A DNA stretch of 64,000 bases from Heliocidaris erythrogramma (taxonomy: Eukaryota > Echinodermata > Echinoidea > Camarodonta > Echinometridae). The position numbers were made by a program, and so were the translations under genes. This document shows, piece by piece, positions 24,401-33,041 of the stretch. The stretch lies in contig CM046871.1 of the NCBI GenBank assembly GCA_025617745.1, positions 32,185,579 to 32,249,578 on the forward strand, in the 5' to 3' direction. Position 1 is the stretch's first letter, and each line of letters begins with the position of its first letter. The notes beneath the pieces are model-generated. The model did no database searches, was not told where the DNA came from, and saw only the letters and a program-made list of their open reading frames with translations.

Positions 24401-25606
24401 ATATGCCTGTCCTATTTAGAATGGATTTAAAGCCGCATGTTTGTCACACAGACTGGAGATTAAACATGCCATTGCCACTGCAATTTCTTATGCATGGGAC
24501 TGTGAGCAGTTGGCCCATTGAAATATTTGGACCCAAGGTCGTGTTCGCTCGCCCTTTGACCCGACGCTTATCACATTTGGTGTCACGGCATTCGGTACGT
24601 TATTGGGGGAAGCAGCATTGGTGCGCTAATCTCGGTGCTGAAAATATACGCATGTGACGAATGGGGAGCTTTAAGCCCCTTATTGAGATGAAGCTACCCC
24701 TTTTAACTGATGTGCCCTTGTTGCCAAAAATGGCACATTGCATTTTGGGTATATGTCAAATGTTATTGGCCTGGTTATCGCGATATCTTAAGAACCACTT
24801 GTGAACTTCATACTTGAGAATAGTATGTATCACCAATTATTCACCATAGGAAGTCAATCTGATTAGATTTTGGAGTATGTAGGTCAAAGGTCAAGAAATG
24901 GGGTTCCAGGTAGTGGTCTCTTATTATCACAATTATCTGAAGAACCACTTGAGGTATGACATTCAGAGATGCAGTTGCATATGCCTTGTTTGTTCGTGTG
25001 AACTGCCATCTTTGCACCATCTATTCTTGGTCTTGTGGGGTTTGCCCTTGACTACAATACTATTAAGAGAGAGAGCATCTTCAGAGCTTGGAGCTTCCAG
25101 AGTTGTTCAGTGTCAGCCACATACAGGAATATACACATAATGAGTCATGCTTGTGATGAATGCGATGAAAAAGGTTGTGACACTGACCACAATTGGGAGC
25201 TAGGCTGCCTGCATCATATCAGGGTAAATGTTGGGATGGTCAGGGAGATTTCTGAATCACATGATCTGTGGCATTGATGATAAGATCACAGCCACAGCTG
25301 TAACTCTGGAGATTGATTCCCTTGCAGTCTAGTGACGTACATGTACCTGCAATCATGTATTTTAAAAGGATTTCCAGCTTTCAGCAGTAAGCTAAACCAT
25401 TAAGAATTTTAACATTTACTTGTAATTAACAATCTCTCTCCCTTTCTCACTTTCTTTTGTGGTTGTACTCTGCAGGTAAAGAAGAAGTTGTAGCATTTCT
25501 AGAAGAGGAGAAATTACCATATGCCTGGAAAACTGTGCATACAAAAGTCATGAATGAGGTGTACAAGCGTGAGAGACTGTCAAAGAAACGGTTAACAACA
25601 ATGTAA
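312..25606 (+). CDS. SET domain - zinc finger - tyrosine-recombinase-like fusion gene (5' partial, 10 exons seen)
   Basis: Ten exons join in frame (about 1,528 codons plus stop); the 5' end lies before the window. Order: SET domain of KMT5A type (312-483, 2709-2973), short linker (6836-6893), large exon (9349-12993) with acidic repeats, two zinc-finger-like motifs and a tyrosine-recombinase-like region, then polyglutamine exon, two duplicated small exons, a 12-codon exon and two exons with a basic C-terminal domain. Every junction has GT/AG and matching phase. From SET homology I infer lysine methyltransferase ability, probably nuclear; the recombinase-like part may bind DNA or be a domesticated transposase remnant. 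I recall similar SET/zinc-finger/C-terminal-domain proteins as large uncharacterised families in fish and cnidarians, but could not search. Joining SET to the large exon rests on the 58 bp exon and phase agreement; RNA could show two genes. No promoter is visible. Confidence 0.8.
484..2708. other. Intron of the SET fusion gene
   Basis: I see no gene here. A G/C-rich inverted patch lies near 670-725 (blocks of G answered by blocks of C), the word CCATGTCTGCGCA occurs near 961 and 1160, and a run of 16 C lies at 2409-2424. The open frames are short and match nothing. Confidence 0.5.
2709..2973 (+). CDS. Exon: C-terminal half of SET domain
   Basis: The acceptor is ttcacag and the donor gtaagt. 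The split codon TG|T restores the CVDAT motif, as in KMT5A-like enzymes. GRLVNHS (cofactor pocket, NHS) and the catalytic-loop YDYG follow, and the exon ends at phase 0 after an amphipathic helix. Open reading upstream of 2709 in the same frame is only intron read-through. Between NHS and YDYG the sequence is more divergent than in typical KMT5A. Confidence 0.9.
4950..5020 (+). repeat. tRNA-like 3' half inside copy A
   Basis: A B-box-like GGTTCGATCCCC lies inside an imperfect T arm, followed by GGGTCCA and a T run. The 5' acceptor strand is not recognisable and the A-box region (TGGTATATTGGTCA) is weak. This is a tRNA-derived remnant, not a working tRNA. The same sequence lies inverted at about 20034-20100. 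Confidence 0.6.
5480..5735. repeat. ATC/ATG trinucleotide-rich array
   Basis: Imperfect runs of ATC, ATT and ATG inside element copy A; the matching array in copy B is at 19360-19565. Because period three avoids stops, it creates false open frames of Ile/His/Asp on both strands. Confidence 0.85.
6000..6835. other. Intron between element A and the linker exon
   Basis: I find nothing convincing. An open frame at 6246-6602 (118 codons) has no recognisable motif, no splice context and AT-rich intron-like codon use. Confidence 0.4.
6836..6893 (+). CDS. Short linker exon (19 codons plus 1 nt)
   Basis: Flanked by tcctctag and gtgtgt. It reads DTPKVQVHVDGEQKQDKLK and changes phase from 0 to 1, exactly what is needed to connect the SET exon (ends phase 0) with the large exon (starts with two bases completing a Gly codon). 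It is short and has no family match, so the call rests on phase logic. Confidence 0.65.
7855..8415. mobile_element. Foldback (inverted repeat) element
   Basis: The left arm (AAAATGGCTGCCAT, ATCTTGGATTCATTAA, AAAATGGCCACCAA) is answered in reverse order by the right arm (TTGGTGGCCATTTT, AATGAATCCAAGATGG, TGGTGGCCATTTT). The centre is near 8137. No coding capacity; arms diverged. Confidence 0.7.
8500..8935. repeat. Three-unit tandem repeat (about 150 bp)
   Basis: The words CTATTTCACA, GATTCCGATTGTTTTAT, GGTGGGGG and TTCATTAATTATGCAAATTT recur in the same order in three consecutive copies from about 8500, 8665 and 8805. The units differ by small indels. Confidence 0.85.
9349..11006 (+). repeat. 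In-frame coding repeat array (267 bp units with 165 bp higher-order core)
   Basis: A unit beginning GHASSKNGVGVVSEHM and ending TEPEIA starts at about 9349, 9625, 9892 and 10687, and a fifth TEPEIA boundary occurs at about 11006. The two clean units are 267 bp apart. Within the third, a 55-residue block made of SEDKSQHLSEHM and SEDTLDHMEHM modules repeats with a 165 bp period (same word at 10056, 10221 and 10386). All periods are multiples of three, so the frame survives copy-number change. Confidence 0.93.
9349..12993 (+). CDS. Large exon: acidic repeats, zinc fingers, tyrosine-recombinase-like domain
   Basis: It starts after cattgcag and ends at gcag|gtacag; 3,645 bases, phase 1 to 1. Roughly 9349-11010 is a repeat region rich in Ser, Glu, Asp, His and Met. 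At 11373-11430 is a C2H2-like finger (CIFC...H...H), and at 11616-11680 a CGEC...H...C motif. The C-terminal third (about 12360-12990) resembles tyrosine recombinases: ARRGGE near 12444 (box I Arg), NRHRIS near 12819 (box II Arg-His), HLGHS at 12891 and INIY with Tyr at 12927. The usual His three residues before the box II Arg is Thr, so activity is doubtful. The reading frame stays open into the intron until a G-run; I end the exon at the donor. Confidence 0.9.
13004..13196. mobile_element. MITE with GTTTCATAAAGC ends, copy 1
   Basis: Left end GTTGTTTCATAAAGCCG and right end GCTTTATGAAACACCC are inverted. It shares its interior (ACATGTTCTTGGGTGCTATA) with 47630-47799. It begins in a G-run 11 bases after the donor of the large exon. 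Confidence 0.75.
13777..13964 (+). mobile_element. Retroposed mRNA 3'-end fragment
   Basis: About 190 bases ending in AATAAA (13931) and a short A-run, flanked by a direct repeat AATCAGGATTATA at 13764-13776 and 13963-13975. These are the marks of LINE-mediated retroposition of a polyadenylated RNA 3' end. The source gene is not recognised. Confidence 0.72.
14158..14235 (+). CDS. Polyglutamine exon
   Basis: Acceptor tatgcag, donor gtaact, phase 1 to 1. It encodes GLGTGFGAQP followed by about 15 Gln interrupted by one His, from CAA runs then CAG runs. Phase agrees with the large exon before and the small exons after. A CAA/CAG tract of this kind is prone to length change. Confidence 0.78.
14236..15849. 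other. Intron with repeat fragments
   Basis: A fragment of the GGAGGCATCATG family lies at about 15180-15440, also seen at 23250-24299 and 26001-26060. The phrase CAACTCTC recurs about five times between 14480 and 15140. No gene seen. Confidence 0.5.
15850..15903 (+). CDS. Small duplicated exon, copy 1
   Basis: Acceptor attaacag, donor gtaaga, phase 1 to 1; 54 bases reading ESSDVTCSPACDKVQDHD. It is a paralogue of the exon at 16880-16930, including flanking intron. The Cys and acidic residues are conserved between the copies, which suggests both are translated. Confidence 0.75.
16880..16930 (+). CDS. Small duplicated exon, copy 2
   Basis: Acceptor attaacag, donor gtaaga, phase 1 to 1; 51 bases reading ESSDIPCSQACNEVQDD. 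It keeps the frame and the CxxAC pattern of copy 1 with one codon fewer. A repetitive element lies immediately after its donor, and the donor word is present again on the far side of that element. Confidence 0.75.
16941..17651. mobile_element. Insertion at a splice donor, related to THAP-like sequence at 57.7-58.25 kb
   Basis: The word TGGTAAGAACTA, containing the exon donor, is present on both sides (16929-16940 and 17652-17663); copy 1 of the duplicated exon lacks the insert. The first 300 bases match 57930-58240 inverted, including a palindrome (TAGTGGTCAT/ATTGACCACTA). An open frame at 17128-17457 is a decayed relative of the frame at 57755-58039; no function assigned. Confidence 0.75.
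17858..18325 (+). repeat. G-rich minisatellite
   Basis: About 20 copies of a 19-25 bp unit around GGGATGGGGTGTGGGATTGG, with G-runs of variable length. Read on the transcribed + strand, this could form G-quadruplexes. All six frames stay open, giving false Gly/Trp and Pro/His proteins. Confidence 0.95.
19085..21332 (-). mobile_element. 2.3 kb non-coding element, copy B (inverted)
   Basis: Reverse-complement copy of 3671-5996, with the same terminal words (AATTCGTC palindrome, GGTCTGTC, AGGTGATCTGTC), ATG array and tRNA-like segment. There are small indels and substitutions throughout, and the terminal palindrome at 21305-21332 is imperfect. Confidence 0.85.
20034..20100 (-). repeat. tRNA-like 3' half inside copy B
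   Basis: On the minus strand it shows GGTTCGATCCCC then GGGTCCA and a T run, as in copy A. The 5' half is degenerate. Confidence 0.55.
21712..21747 (+). CDS. 12-codon micro-exon
   Basis: Acceptor gttttcag, donor gtaagt, phase 1 to 1, reading DSSTPIQVPVAR. Phase fits the neighbours, and its last base supplies the first base of a Cys codon completed at 23132. No family match is possible at this length. Confidence 0.65.
21990..22232. repeat. CCATGGTAATA-type palindromic cluster
   Basis: Many short inverted words (CCATGGTAATAC, ACCGCGGTAA, GTAATACCATG, CCATGGTATT) occur in 240 bases, the outer ones being mirror partners. It looks like a small foldback element. Confidence 0.6.
22233..22960. mobile_element. 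AGCTCACCTGAGC element with two ~290 bp units
   Basis: Starts with GCTCACCTGAGCC and GGCTTGAGTGAGC as inverted words, then GTCCGTCGTCCG-type sequence. Two direct units follow (about 22330-22615 and 22674-22955), sharing ATGATCGGAATTCAACCAAA, GGTACATGTGGCCCCCAGG and CTGAGTGGCCCTATAGGGG. Non-coding. Confidence 0.75.
23132..23230 (+). CDS. Exon: basic C-terminal domain, first half
   Basis: Acceptor gtaacag, donor gtatga, phase 1 to 1. It encodes KYTYWRKGQDEDIVRKRF followed by KSYLDGTSQKRLPG: one Trp and many Lys/Arg, like a short Myb/SANT-like helix. With the last exon it resembles the C-terminal domain I recall from the related uncharacterised fish proteins. Confidence 0.82.
23250..24299. mobile_element. 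GGAGGCATCATG-family element with internal inverted repeat
   Basis: The left end has GGCCGGAGGCATCATGTT and the right end CATAATGCCTCC...GGAAGCATA, an inverted pair. An inner inverted repeat (CCTTGAGTTGGCAA against TTGCCAACTCAAGG) lies at 23580-23970. Fragments also lie at 15180-15440, 24830-24900 and 26001-26060. Confidence 0.65.
24300..25475. other. Last intron, remainder
   Basis: Besides a short family fragment near 24840-24900, I see no supported feature. The open frames at 24403-24657 and 24898-25277 match nothing and lack exon-like borders in phase. Confidence 0.4.
25476..25606 (+). CDS. Terminal coding exon
   Basis: Acceptor ctctgcag. Two bases complete a Gly codon, then KEEVVAFLEEEKLPYAWKTV, VHTKVMNEVY and a basic tail KRERLSKKRLTTM before TAA at 25604-25606. 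The pattern (K-E...F-L-E-E...W...V...V.N) continues the domain begun in the previous exon. Confidence 0.85.
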
Positions 25607-27500
25607 AGACCTGTGCAAGCTAGTCATCTTACTCATCATTTTTATTGTATTTCTGCTATGATCAAAGTATGATCTTTTTTTTTACATTTGATTGGTTTTT
25701 ACTGCAAGATATGGTCACACACCTTCATCCTACTTGCTTTTCAACTACATGCAAGAAGCGAGAATACATTTGTCTCTGCTAAACAAAAAGGCCGAGTGCA
25801 TTCCTCACCACTTGACAGCTACTTGTTACTTCTCACCCAGTTACTGCAGAGAATCACGTTTTTTATCCACCATCTTGACTAGATTTAGCATCTTGGACAT
25901 GTATGCATTCGGATTTACAGTCTGGCACTAAAACTCGACTTGCAGGATCACCACACAAGTCAACGGGAGCAATGATCAACATTTTATTTTAATACATTTT
26001 TATGCCTCCACAACCGAAGGTGGTGCCTGAGGCATCATGTTTATAGATTGTCCATTCGTGTAAAATTCATGCCTGAATCAAGAGTTTACAGTTATTGAAA
26101 GTATACTAGACTACATTTTGCCCTTTAGTGGTAGTGCAGTTGGTGGTAGTGGCTCTCATTTGCAGCCCCAAACATTTGACACTGAATAAATATAATGGTA
26201 TGAAGAATTTCATACCATATAGAAACTTTCTTTAGAAAATCAGAGCTGGAAACTAACTCCAAATTGCATTAGTATGAACAAATGCGATTTTTTAATTAAA
26301 GTATGTGCAGTACTTTAAAGTTTAATTATAACCCATTGCACGCCTGTTAAAATCAGCTAAAACCTAACACACATTTTCATATATGATTTAAATTTTTTAC
26401 AACCTACAACTTTGAGAATTCATATACGTCATCAACATAGAATATTCTTCATTCATGCCAATTTTCAAGATGTTTAGACCTGGCTGCAAATGAGATCTAC
26501 TACCTGTAAGGAAGAAAAATGCAGTTATATAGTGAAAGGTAAGGCAAGTTTTTATTGTATGTGTGTCTGTTTGTCACAGCTCTTCACATTTTGTTGGTTT
26601 TTTTTTTTTTAACTGGAGATTCCAGCTATAACAGTAATGTTAATGGTACATACCTCATTATTTTAGGATGAATGTAATTTTTTTATAACCAGGAAAAAAA
26701 AGTGTTACTTTGTGAGAATATGAATTTGAAAGGAAAAGCTTACGTACATAATAGACCATGAGAACTGATAAGCTGGGAATTTATATAGTATAATACAGTC
26801 CTGAGCAAATGTATCATTCTGTAACCTGGCTGGCTCGAAGGGCGTTAAATACAGACGTGCACGGCGCAATGTTATACATCTCCTGGCTAGGAGATTGGTG
26901 TTAACACGTGCGCGTCGCTGTACCTTTCGCATAGTGCGCACTTGAGCCAACGCCGATTTTATTTAAGATACATGTACAACCTGATTTTTTCAAAATGCTA
27001 AACAATATATAGGAGTTCTCTCTACCAAATTTAGTGAACACAGAAACCTGTTTAAAATACTAAAATAAATTATCATTAAATATATGATATTGTATTAGTG
27101 TATGTACCAGTAAAGCATTTAAAATTAAGAAAGTGAGAATTAATGTAACAAAATGTGGAGAGTCTAATATTGACATTGGATTCACATTTGAAAATGTTCA
27201 TGGTTTTGGTAAAAAATATGATTTAGACCTAAAATATTTAGGGTATTGCCAATTTCAGATCTACTTACATTTAGCAACTGAAGGACTTCAAATGAATTGA
27301 GCAACCTCAGGTGAGTGTCGTGCCCCCAGGTGCTCTTGTTTTTTTTGTTTTTTTTACTATGTATTTATTTTCTCGACTCGTATACATTTTTTTTTTAATC
27401 CTCTTAGATATTGACCATTCATTTAGGTCTTTCTAAAAGGAGATCACTTTTACACTTTTAAGAAAAACAATTGAGTAATTGTTTGTATATGAATATTGCA
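25607..27500. other. 3' UTR and intergenic DNA
   Basis: The likely 3' UTR runs to about 26.2 kb. A fragment of the GGAGGCATCATG family is at 26001-26060. The rest is AT-rich without coding signs. Confidence 0.5.
26185..26190 (+). terminator. Candidate poly(A) signal of the SET fusion gene
   Basis: AATAAA about 580 bases after the stop codon, followed by T-rich sequence. Other AATAAA words lie farther on, so this is only the nearest clear candidate. Confidence 0.3.
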
Positions 27501-27523
27501 AAAGATGCACATTGGAGATGATT

Positions 27524-27742
27524 CTACTCCTGTCTTAAATAAAAATTTGTTGAGATTATCCTATGAAGAAATTTGTATTGAAAGTTCCTTAAGCTGTTAT
27601 CAATGGATGATTTGTAAATCAATGAAAACTGAGTGTTCCAAGTGATTTGCCCATCTAAATTTTCCTCTTTATCTTCATGAGAAATTTTGTTTTCAACCGG
27701 TGATTTTTTTTTTTTGAGAGAGAGAGAAATACATGTATACAA
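27524..27742 (-). pseudogene. LINE reverse-transcriptase C-terminal scrap
   Basis: The minus frame ends with SLRNFQYKFLHRIISTN, the pattern (R.FQyK.LHrIi.TN) found just before the zinc-knuckle end of many LINE ORF2 proteins and also at 42.8 kb here. It is short and isolated, so a remnant. Confidence 0.55.
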
Positions 27743-28307
27743 TGCTAATGGCTTGTTCGTAAGTTATGGTGATGAACAGGTTCGGATGTATTCAAAACTA
27801 CTTGTTGAATTCTGCATTACCCCTAAACTGGAACAGTTATAAAAGCATAATTTCATTGAAAATTTTGGAGAACATACTGATGAATGATTGGATCTCTTTC
27901 TACAAGTTTAAAGAATGACCAAATTTTGATATACCATATTTGTTAAAGAGCATTGCTTACCAATTTCTCATTTAAATCACAACATGTGATTATTACTTGT
28001 TAATTTACATTTCAGTTGTGTGGTATACTTCCTGAAACATTCTGTAATACATGTATTGATACATTCTGTAATACATGTACCGGTATTACATTAATTCTAG
28101 ATAGCCACTTGTCTACAGGGTTGGCAATTTTTTTGATTTAAAAAAAAAAATGTTTTTTTTAAATTTCATCAGAAAGTATGTTCAATTAGAAAGAAATCTT
28201 AGCGTAATAATAGCATCAATCTTAATCTTATCATAAATTTTACCCCTAGCATTGTTCTTAACAGTTTACTTTGTAATTTAGCTCAGGTAAAAAATATTAC
28301 ATAACCA

Positions 28308-28892
28308 TTAAAGGCCAAGTCCACCCTAAGAAAAAGTTGATTTGAATAAATAAAGAAAAATCCAACAAGCATAACACTGAAAATTTCATCAAAACAGGAT
28401 GTAAAATAAGAAAGTTATGGCATTTTAAAGTTCGCTTAATTTCGCAAAACAGTTATATGCACATCCTGCTCAGGATGGAAGTGAGGGAACCAGTGACGTC
28501 ACCCACTCACTATTTCTTATGTATTTTATTATGTGAAATATAGAATATTTTAATTTCTGCAGATTTCACAATTAGGAAGCTCTCATTGAATTGTGTTTAG
28601 GTTGCAACAATGGCAATTACACATGTTCAACAAGGAAAAATTAAAATATTTCGTATTCCATATAATAAAATACCAAAGAAATAGTGAGTGGGTGACGTCA
28701 CTGGTTCACTCATTTGCATACTGAGCAGGATGTGCATACAACTGTTTCGCGAAATGAAGCGAAACTTTAAAATACCATAACTTTCTTACGGTATTTTACA
28801 TCCTATTTTGATGAAATCTTCAGTGTTATGCTTGTTGGATTTTTCTCTATTTATTCAAATCAACTTTTTGTTAGGGTGGACTTGGCCTTTAA
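28308..28892. mobile_element. TTAA-flanked foldback element (585 bp)
   Basis: The long arms begin TTAAAGGCCAAGTCCACCCT and close with AGGGTGGACTTGGCCTTTAA. Arms of roughly 240 bases pair with few mismatches, including GTGACGTCACCCACTCACTA and its complement. TTAA at both ends suggests piggyBac-type target choice. No coding capacity. Confidence 0.85.
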
Positions 28893-29797
28893 CAATTTTT
28901 GAAATAATTTCCTCCAGAGGCACCAAATGTGTACATATATTTCAAATATGAAATTGCCTATAGAGAATTTTTATTCCATCATTATATCCTCATACATATC
29001 AGTTATCAAGGTTGATTAAAATTGGTGCTGTAAGAAAATGAAATTTGTGTTTTACATTTGAATCACATGATTTTTAAGTAATCAACTTTTAAAAATTCTC
29101 TCGAAAAAGAAGCAAAAATTGTCTTCCTATTTCAAATTCAAAATTGCCTTTGTGCCTCCAATCTAAAGGAGCGGGGGACATTTTTGGGCTGTGCATTCAG
29201 AGTTCCATCCTTGAGTGCATCTGTCTGTCTGTTTGTTATATTCTTGTTACCACATTAACTTCAGGATTACTAAATTGGATTTTAATTAAACTTGGGTCAA
29301 GTAGGTACTCTTAGGCAGCAATGATCTGAATAGACTTCAGAGTTGTCAAGTAGGCATGTACTGTGATGCAAGGATAAACCAGTTAGATTTCAGAGTTAAA
29401 GTTTTAAAGAGTTTCAGAGTTCCTTGCAAAAATGTTAATTAGTATTGTTACAAATTTCAAACATTATTCTCAAAGCCTAAAGTTTTTGGAAGTGAAGTGA
29501 ATTAGTGATAAACATTTGCAAAAAAATCCGGGTTAATGCTCTTTTCCATTTAAGATTTGTCTGAACAGTAGGAGTTTGTTGGGTTTGTAGGGATACAAAT
29601 GGAATTATGAAAGCATTTATCAGCATTGTTGTGCCTTTCAATGCCTAAATGTGCAAATTTGCCATTATGTTCATTTGAAAAAATATTTTTAAAACAGAAT
29701 CATTGTATATAATACACAAGTCTATGGGGATGATTTAAATCAAATGCAGGGGTCAGAGGTCATTTGAGGTCAAATGTTAAGTTTTACATGTACCTGA

Positions 29798-30236
29798 AAG
29801 TTTCTAAACTATCCAATTCTAACCAAACTTGGGTGGATGATGATGCTCTATGCCTCTGTGGAGACCATTACATATTTGTAGGTCATTTTAGGTCAAAATA
29901 CGTTTACCTGCAAGTTAGCAGGATGATATGCAGTGCCGTATATAGAGAGAGCCTGGCCAACTCGGTTTCAGTTGGGTAGCAACATGGCGTATATTCCTTT
30001 GTTATGTAAGCTTGCAACAAAGGAATATGCGCCATGTTGTTACCCAACTGGAGCCGAGTTGGCCAGACTCTATATACGGCACTGGATGATATGTTATGTG
30101 TATGGCCCTCATCCTGCTAACTTGCAGGTAAAACGTATTTTGACCTAAAATGACATACAAACATGTAATGGTCTCCACAGAGGCATAGAGCATCATCATC
30201 CACCCAAGTTTGGTTAGAATTGGATAGTTTAGAAAC
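29798..30236. repeat. Long hairpin (about 200 bp arms)
   Basis: The left arm (about 29798-29991) and right arm (about 30017-30236) are reverse complements, for example CAAACTTGGGTGGATGATGA against TCATCATCCACCCAAGTTTG and CCGTATATAGAG against CTCTATATACGG. The loop is about 25 bases. Small indels only. Confidence 0.85.
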
Positions 30237-30846
30237 TTGCAGAACCTCAGACCCCAGCATGTGACATTTGATCCCACCAACATGTCACGGTCTCCATATA
30301 GTGCCATCTTCCATCCGGGTTTGGATATAACTGGGACTGGTAACAGCAGGTTATTTGATATCTTAGAAACTTGCAGGTAAAACTTGAAAGGGAATCCATC
30401 GCTTTTCCCAAAGTCTAATTTACAAGTCAAGACATAAAAGAGCTTTTATTTTATCTTAACCCAAATCTACTTGATTGAATTTTTTAATGGGATTATTTTG
30501 TATGATTGCCTGCACTCTCTCATGTTAAAGGGATAGTTCAGTAGTGGAAAAGAGTTTGCAATTGTCTTTAAAAAAACACATGAATGCATGGGAGTCAAGG
30601 GAAAAAGCATGGACCTATTTGCATCTCTTTTATACTCCTTGCATACATGTATGTCAGGATAGACTGTTTATATACATTTGAACCTGTTGGGCATGGAAAG
30701 TGTTTCTTATGTTGTCCATTTGGTGATCAGCTGATAATTTGTTCAAATCCAAAATAAATGCAAAATAAACCGAATGCCTTTCTGCATTTGCATTTGCATT
30801 TTATTTTGAATGTTGACATTTGCATCAAGCGTTTCAACATACAAAA

Positions 30847-30917
30847 ATTAATCACATGAAATATCCATACCAGAATAAATCACATGAAATATCCATACCA
30901 GAATAAATCACATGAAA
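30847..30917. repeat. Short tandem repeat (28 bp)
   Basis: AATCACATGAAATATCCATA occurs twice, then a partial third copy. Confidence 0.8.
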
Positions 30918-31189
30918 ATATGTGCAAACAATCTGGGTTGAAATTGTTTGAGTAATTTTAAGGAATACACCCTGTATAGTTCAAACTATAGAAAATTGTG
31001 TGTTATACTGAGAATTAATAATTCATTATGGTCTCATGACACTGGGATGAGATTGTGTGAAAAATCACTGGAGCGCAAAAGATTTGTGACCGTACAAAGA
31101 GGGAGATCCTTATGGGGTGTTATCAAGCATCATACTTTGCAGTTGCGTGAGATAATCTGATATTAATGAGCGGCGAGTGAGCAAGCAAT

Positions 31190-31420
31190 TTATGAGATCT
31201 GTGAGCTTGTTGACATCTGTTTGGATGAGAAATAATGATATAATGATAATGAGTCTGAATAATGATATGCGACTGAGCAAATTAGTGAGAAAGCAAGCAA
31301 TTTAAGATTTGTGAGGTCGCATGGCCACCAGTAGTTCCGTGAGTTAGATGGAATAATGATATGAGCAAAGTGAGAGAGGTAGTACTTACGCTTTGTGAGG
31401 TCGCGTTGCCACCACTTGTG
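31190..31420. repeat. Diverged tandem repeat
   Basis: GCAAGCAATTTA, TTGTGAGGTCGC and GCCACCA recur about every 100 bases. An antisense open frame across it is not supported as a gene. Confidence 0.5.
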
Positions 31421-31559
31421 AAAAGCGGAGACTATTTTCCATGTAGAATGAACCATTTCCCCGTTACGAGAAAGCTCACTTTTTTTCTTACAATTTTGTT
31501 TAATGAGGACACCAAGATTTTGTGAAAAGGATGGGGAAACTTTGCTGTGCCCCTGAATC

Positions 31560-32640
31560 ACGGATGATGAACATAATTCCCATTAGATGCAGAGTGTAGG
31601 CCTACTTATTTTTCTCCCAGTCATGATCGAAGGGGAAATATGAGATGCATTTTCACTATTGAGGGAAATGTGAAAATTCCCATTAGATGCCGGGTGTACT
31701 TATTTTTCTCCCTATGATCCAAAATGAATACATTTTCACTATAGAGGGAAATATGAACATAATTCCCCTTAGATGCCGAGTGTACTTATTTTTCTCCCTG
31801 TCATGATATAAGGGGAATATGAGATGCATTGTCACTATAGAGGGAAATATGAACATAATTCCCCTTAGATGCCGAGTGAAGGCCTTATTTTTCTCCCTGT
31901 CATGATATAAGATGCATTGTCACTATACAGAGTGTCACAATAGAAAGTTCACACTTTTGAATTGGCTGCCAATTAAGAATTCTGAAACTTTTTCGGGCAA
32001 TTTTTGTAAATATGTATGGCTGAAGGTCTCATCTATCATATGACACCAAAAATCTGGAAAAAAATATGCTTTGGTGAGCACTGGCCACTTTTGTTACGGG
32101 TATAAGGGGTAGGAACAAAAAAAAAAAATTTCGCCAAACCTTCTAAAATCGCTTAGTAAGGGGTTATGGGGTCCAATTTCTCTCCATAATTCCCTGACAA
32201 GCAAAAAAAAAAAAAAAAAAGGTGTTCACTCTAAAAGGGGGGGGGGGGGCACAATCGACAAAATGGCGGATCGTCAATGGTAAAAACTCATACTTCTCTT
32301 CCAAAAGGGGGGGGGGGGCACGGGCCGGCTGTGCCCCCCCCCCCCCTGGATCCGCCAATGATATGATAGATAGACCTTCAGCCATACAGATTTATAAAAA
32401 CTACCCGAAAAAGCTTCATAGTTTTTAATTGGCAAACAATCCAAAAGTGTCAACTTTTTATTGCGACACCCGGTAGAGGGAAATATGAATATAATTCCCC
32501 TTATGATGAATTTCTACCCCATTTTTCCCCCTGTCAAGAAGGGGAAATATAAAGATGCATTGTCACTAAGAGGGGAAATATGAACATTCCCTTTAAAGAT
32601 TATTTAGTGCTTGGTTTTCCTTAAGGGGAACTTTTCAAGC
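31560..32640. repeat. Tandem array (about 100-115 bp units) interrupted by a MITE
   Basis: CATAATTCCCCTTAGATGCC, TATTTTTCTCCCTGTCATGA and CACTATAGAGGGAAATATGA recur in order from 31560 to 31927 and again from 32476 to 32640. Confidence 0.8.
31928..32473. mobile_element. Mariner/Tc1-like MITE with TA target duplication
   Basis: Terminal inverted repeats CAGAGTGTCACAATAGAAAG and (read inward) CCGGGTGTCGCAATAAAAAG, continuing as GTTSACACTTTTG. The surrounding array gives the empty site CACTATAGAGGG, which shows a TA on both sides (31926-31927, 32474-32475). The interior carries other repeat sequence and no transposase. Confidence 0.85.
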
Positions 32641-32832
32641 AACCCAAATAATCATATTTCTTATATTCATTCTGAATCTCAAACAAATATTTCAGAATTG
32701 TGCATATAATCAAATATTATCCAATTAATGTAGAAAATATGGAAATATGCATGGTTAATTGTCTTAAATCAGCAAATTTCTTAAATTCCCCCATAGGTTG
32801 ACTTTTAAAGCATTCCCCCTAAGGCTGGTTTT

Positions 32833-32837
<5 letters not shown>

Positions 32838-32927
<90 letters not shown>
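32838..32927. repeat. TTA microsatellite
   Basis: About 30 uninterrupted TTA/ATT units; in one frame it mimics polyleucine. Confidence 0.97.
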
Positions 32928-33041
32928 GCTATAATATTCATTCTACTATAGAGAGTGACCAATCAAAAAATTTACCAAGCCTATTAAATCATCATTCTTC
33001 TCTACCACAACCTTTTAGTTACCAGTGAGTGGCGTAGAGCT

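Noticed and set aside
24898..25277. Cys/His-containing frames (HACDECDEKGCDTDH) in the last intron
   Set aside because: Borders are not in phase with neighbours, the spacing fits no known finger and expression cannot be judged.
30002..30430. 142-codon minus frame
   Set aside because: Lies across a long hairpin whose arms also give partial frames on the other strand, so it is a repeat artefact.
32798..33028. Open frame with a long polyleucine
   Set aside because: TTA microsatellite.
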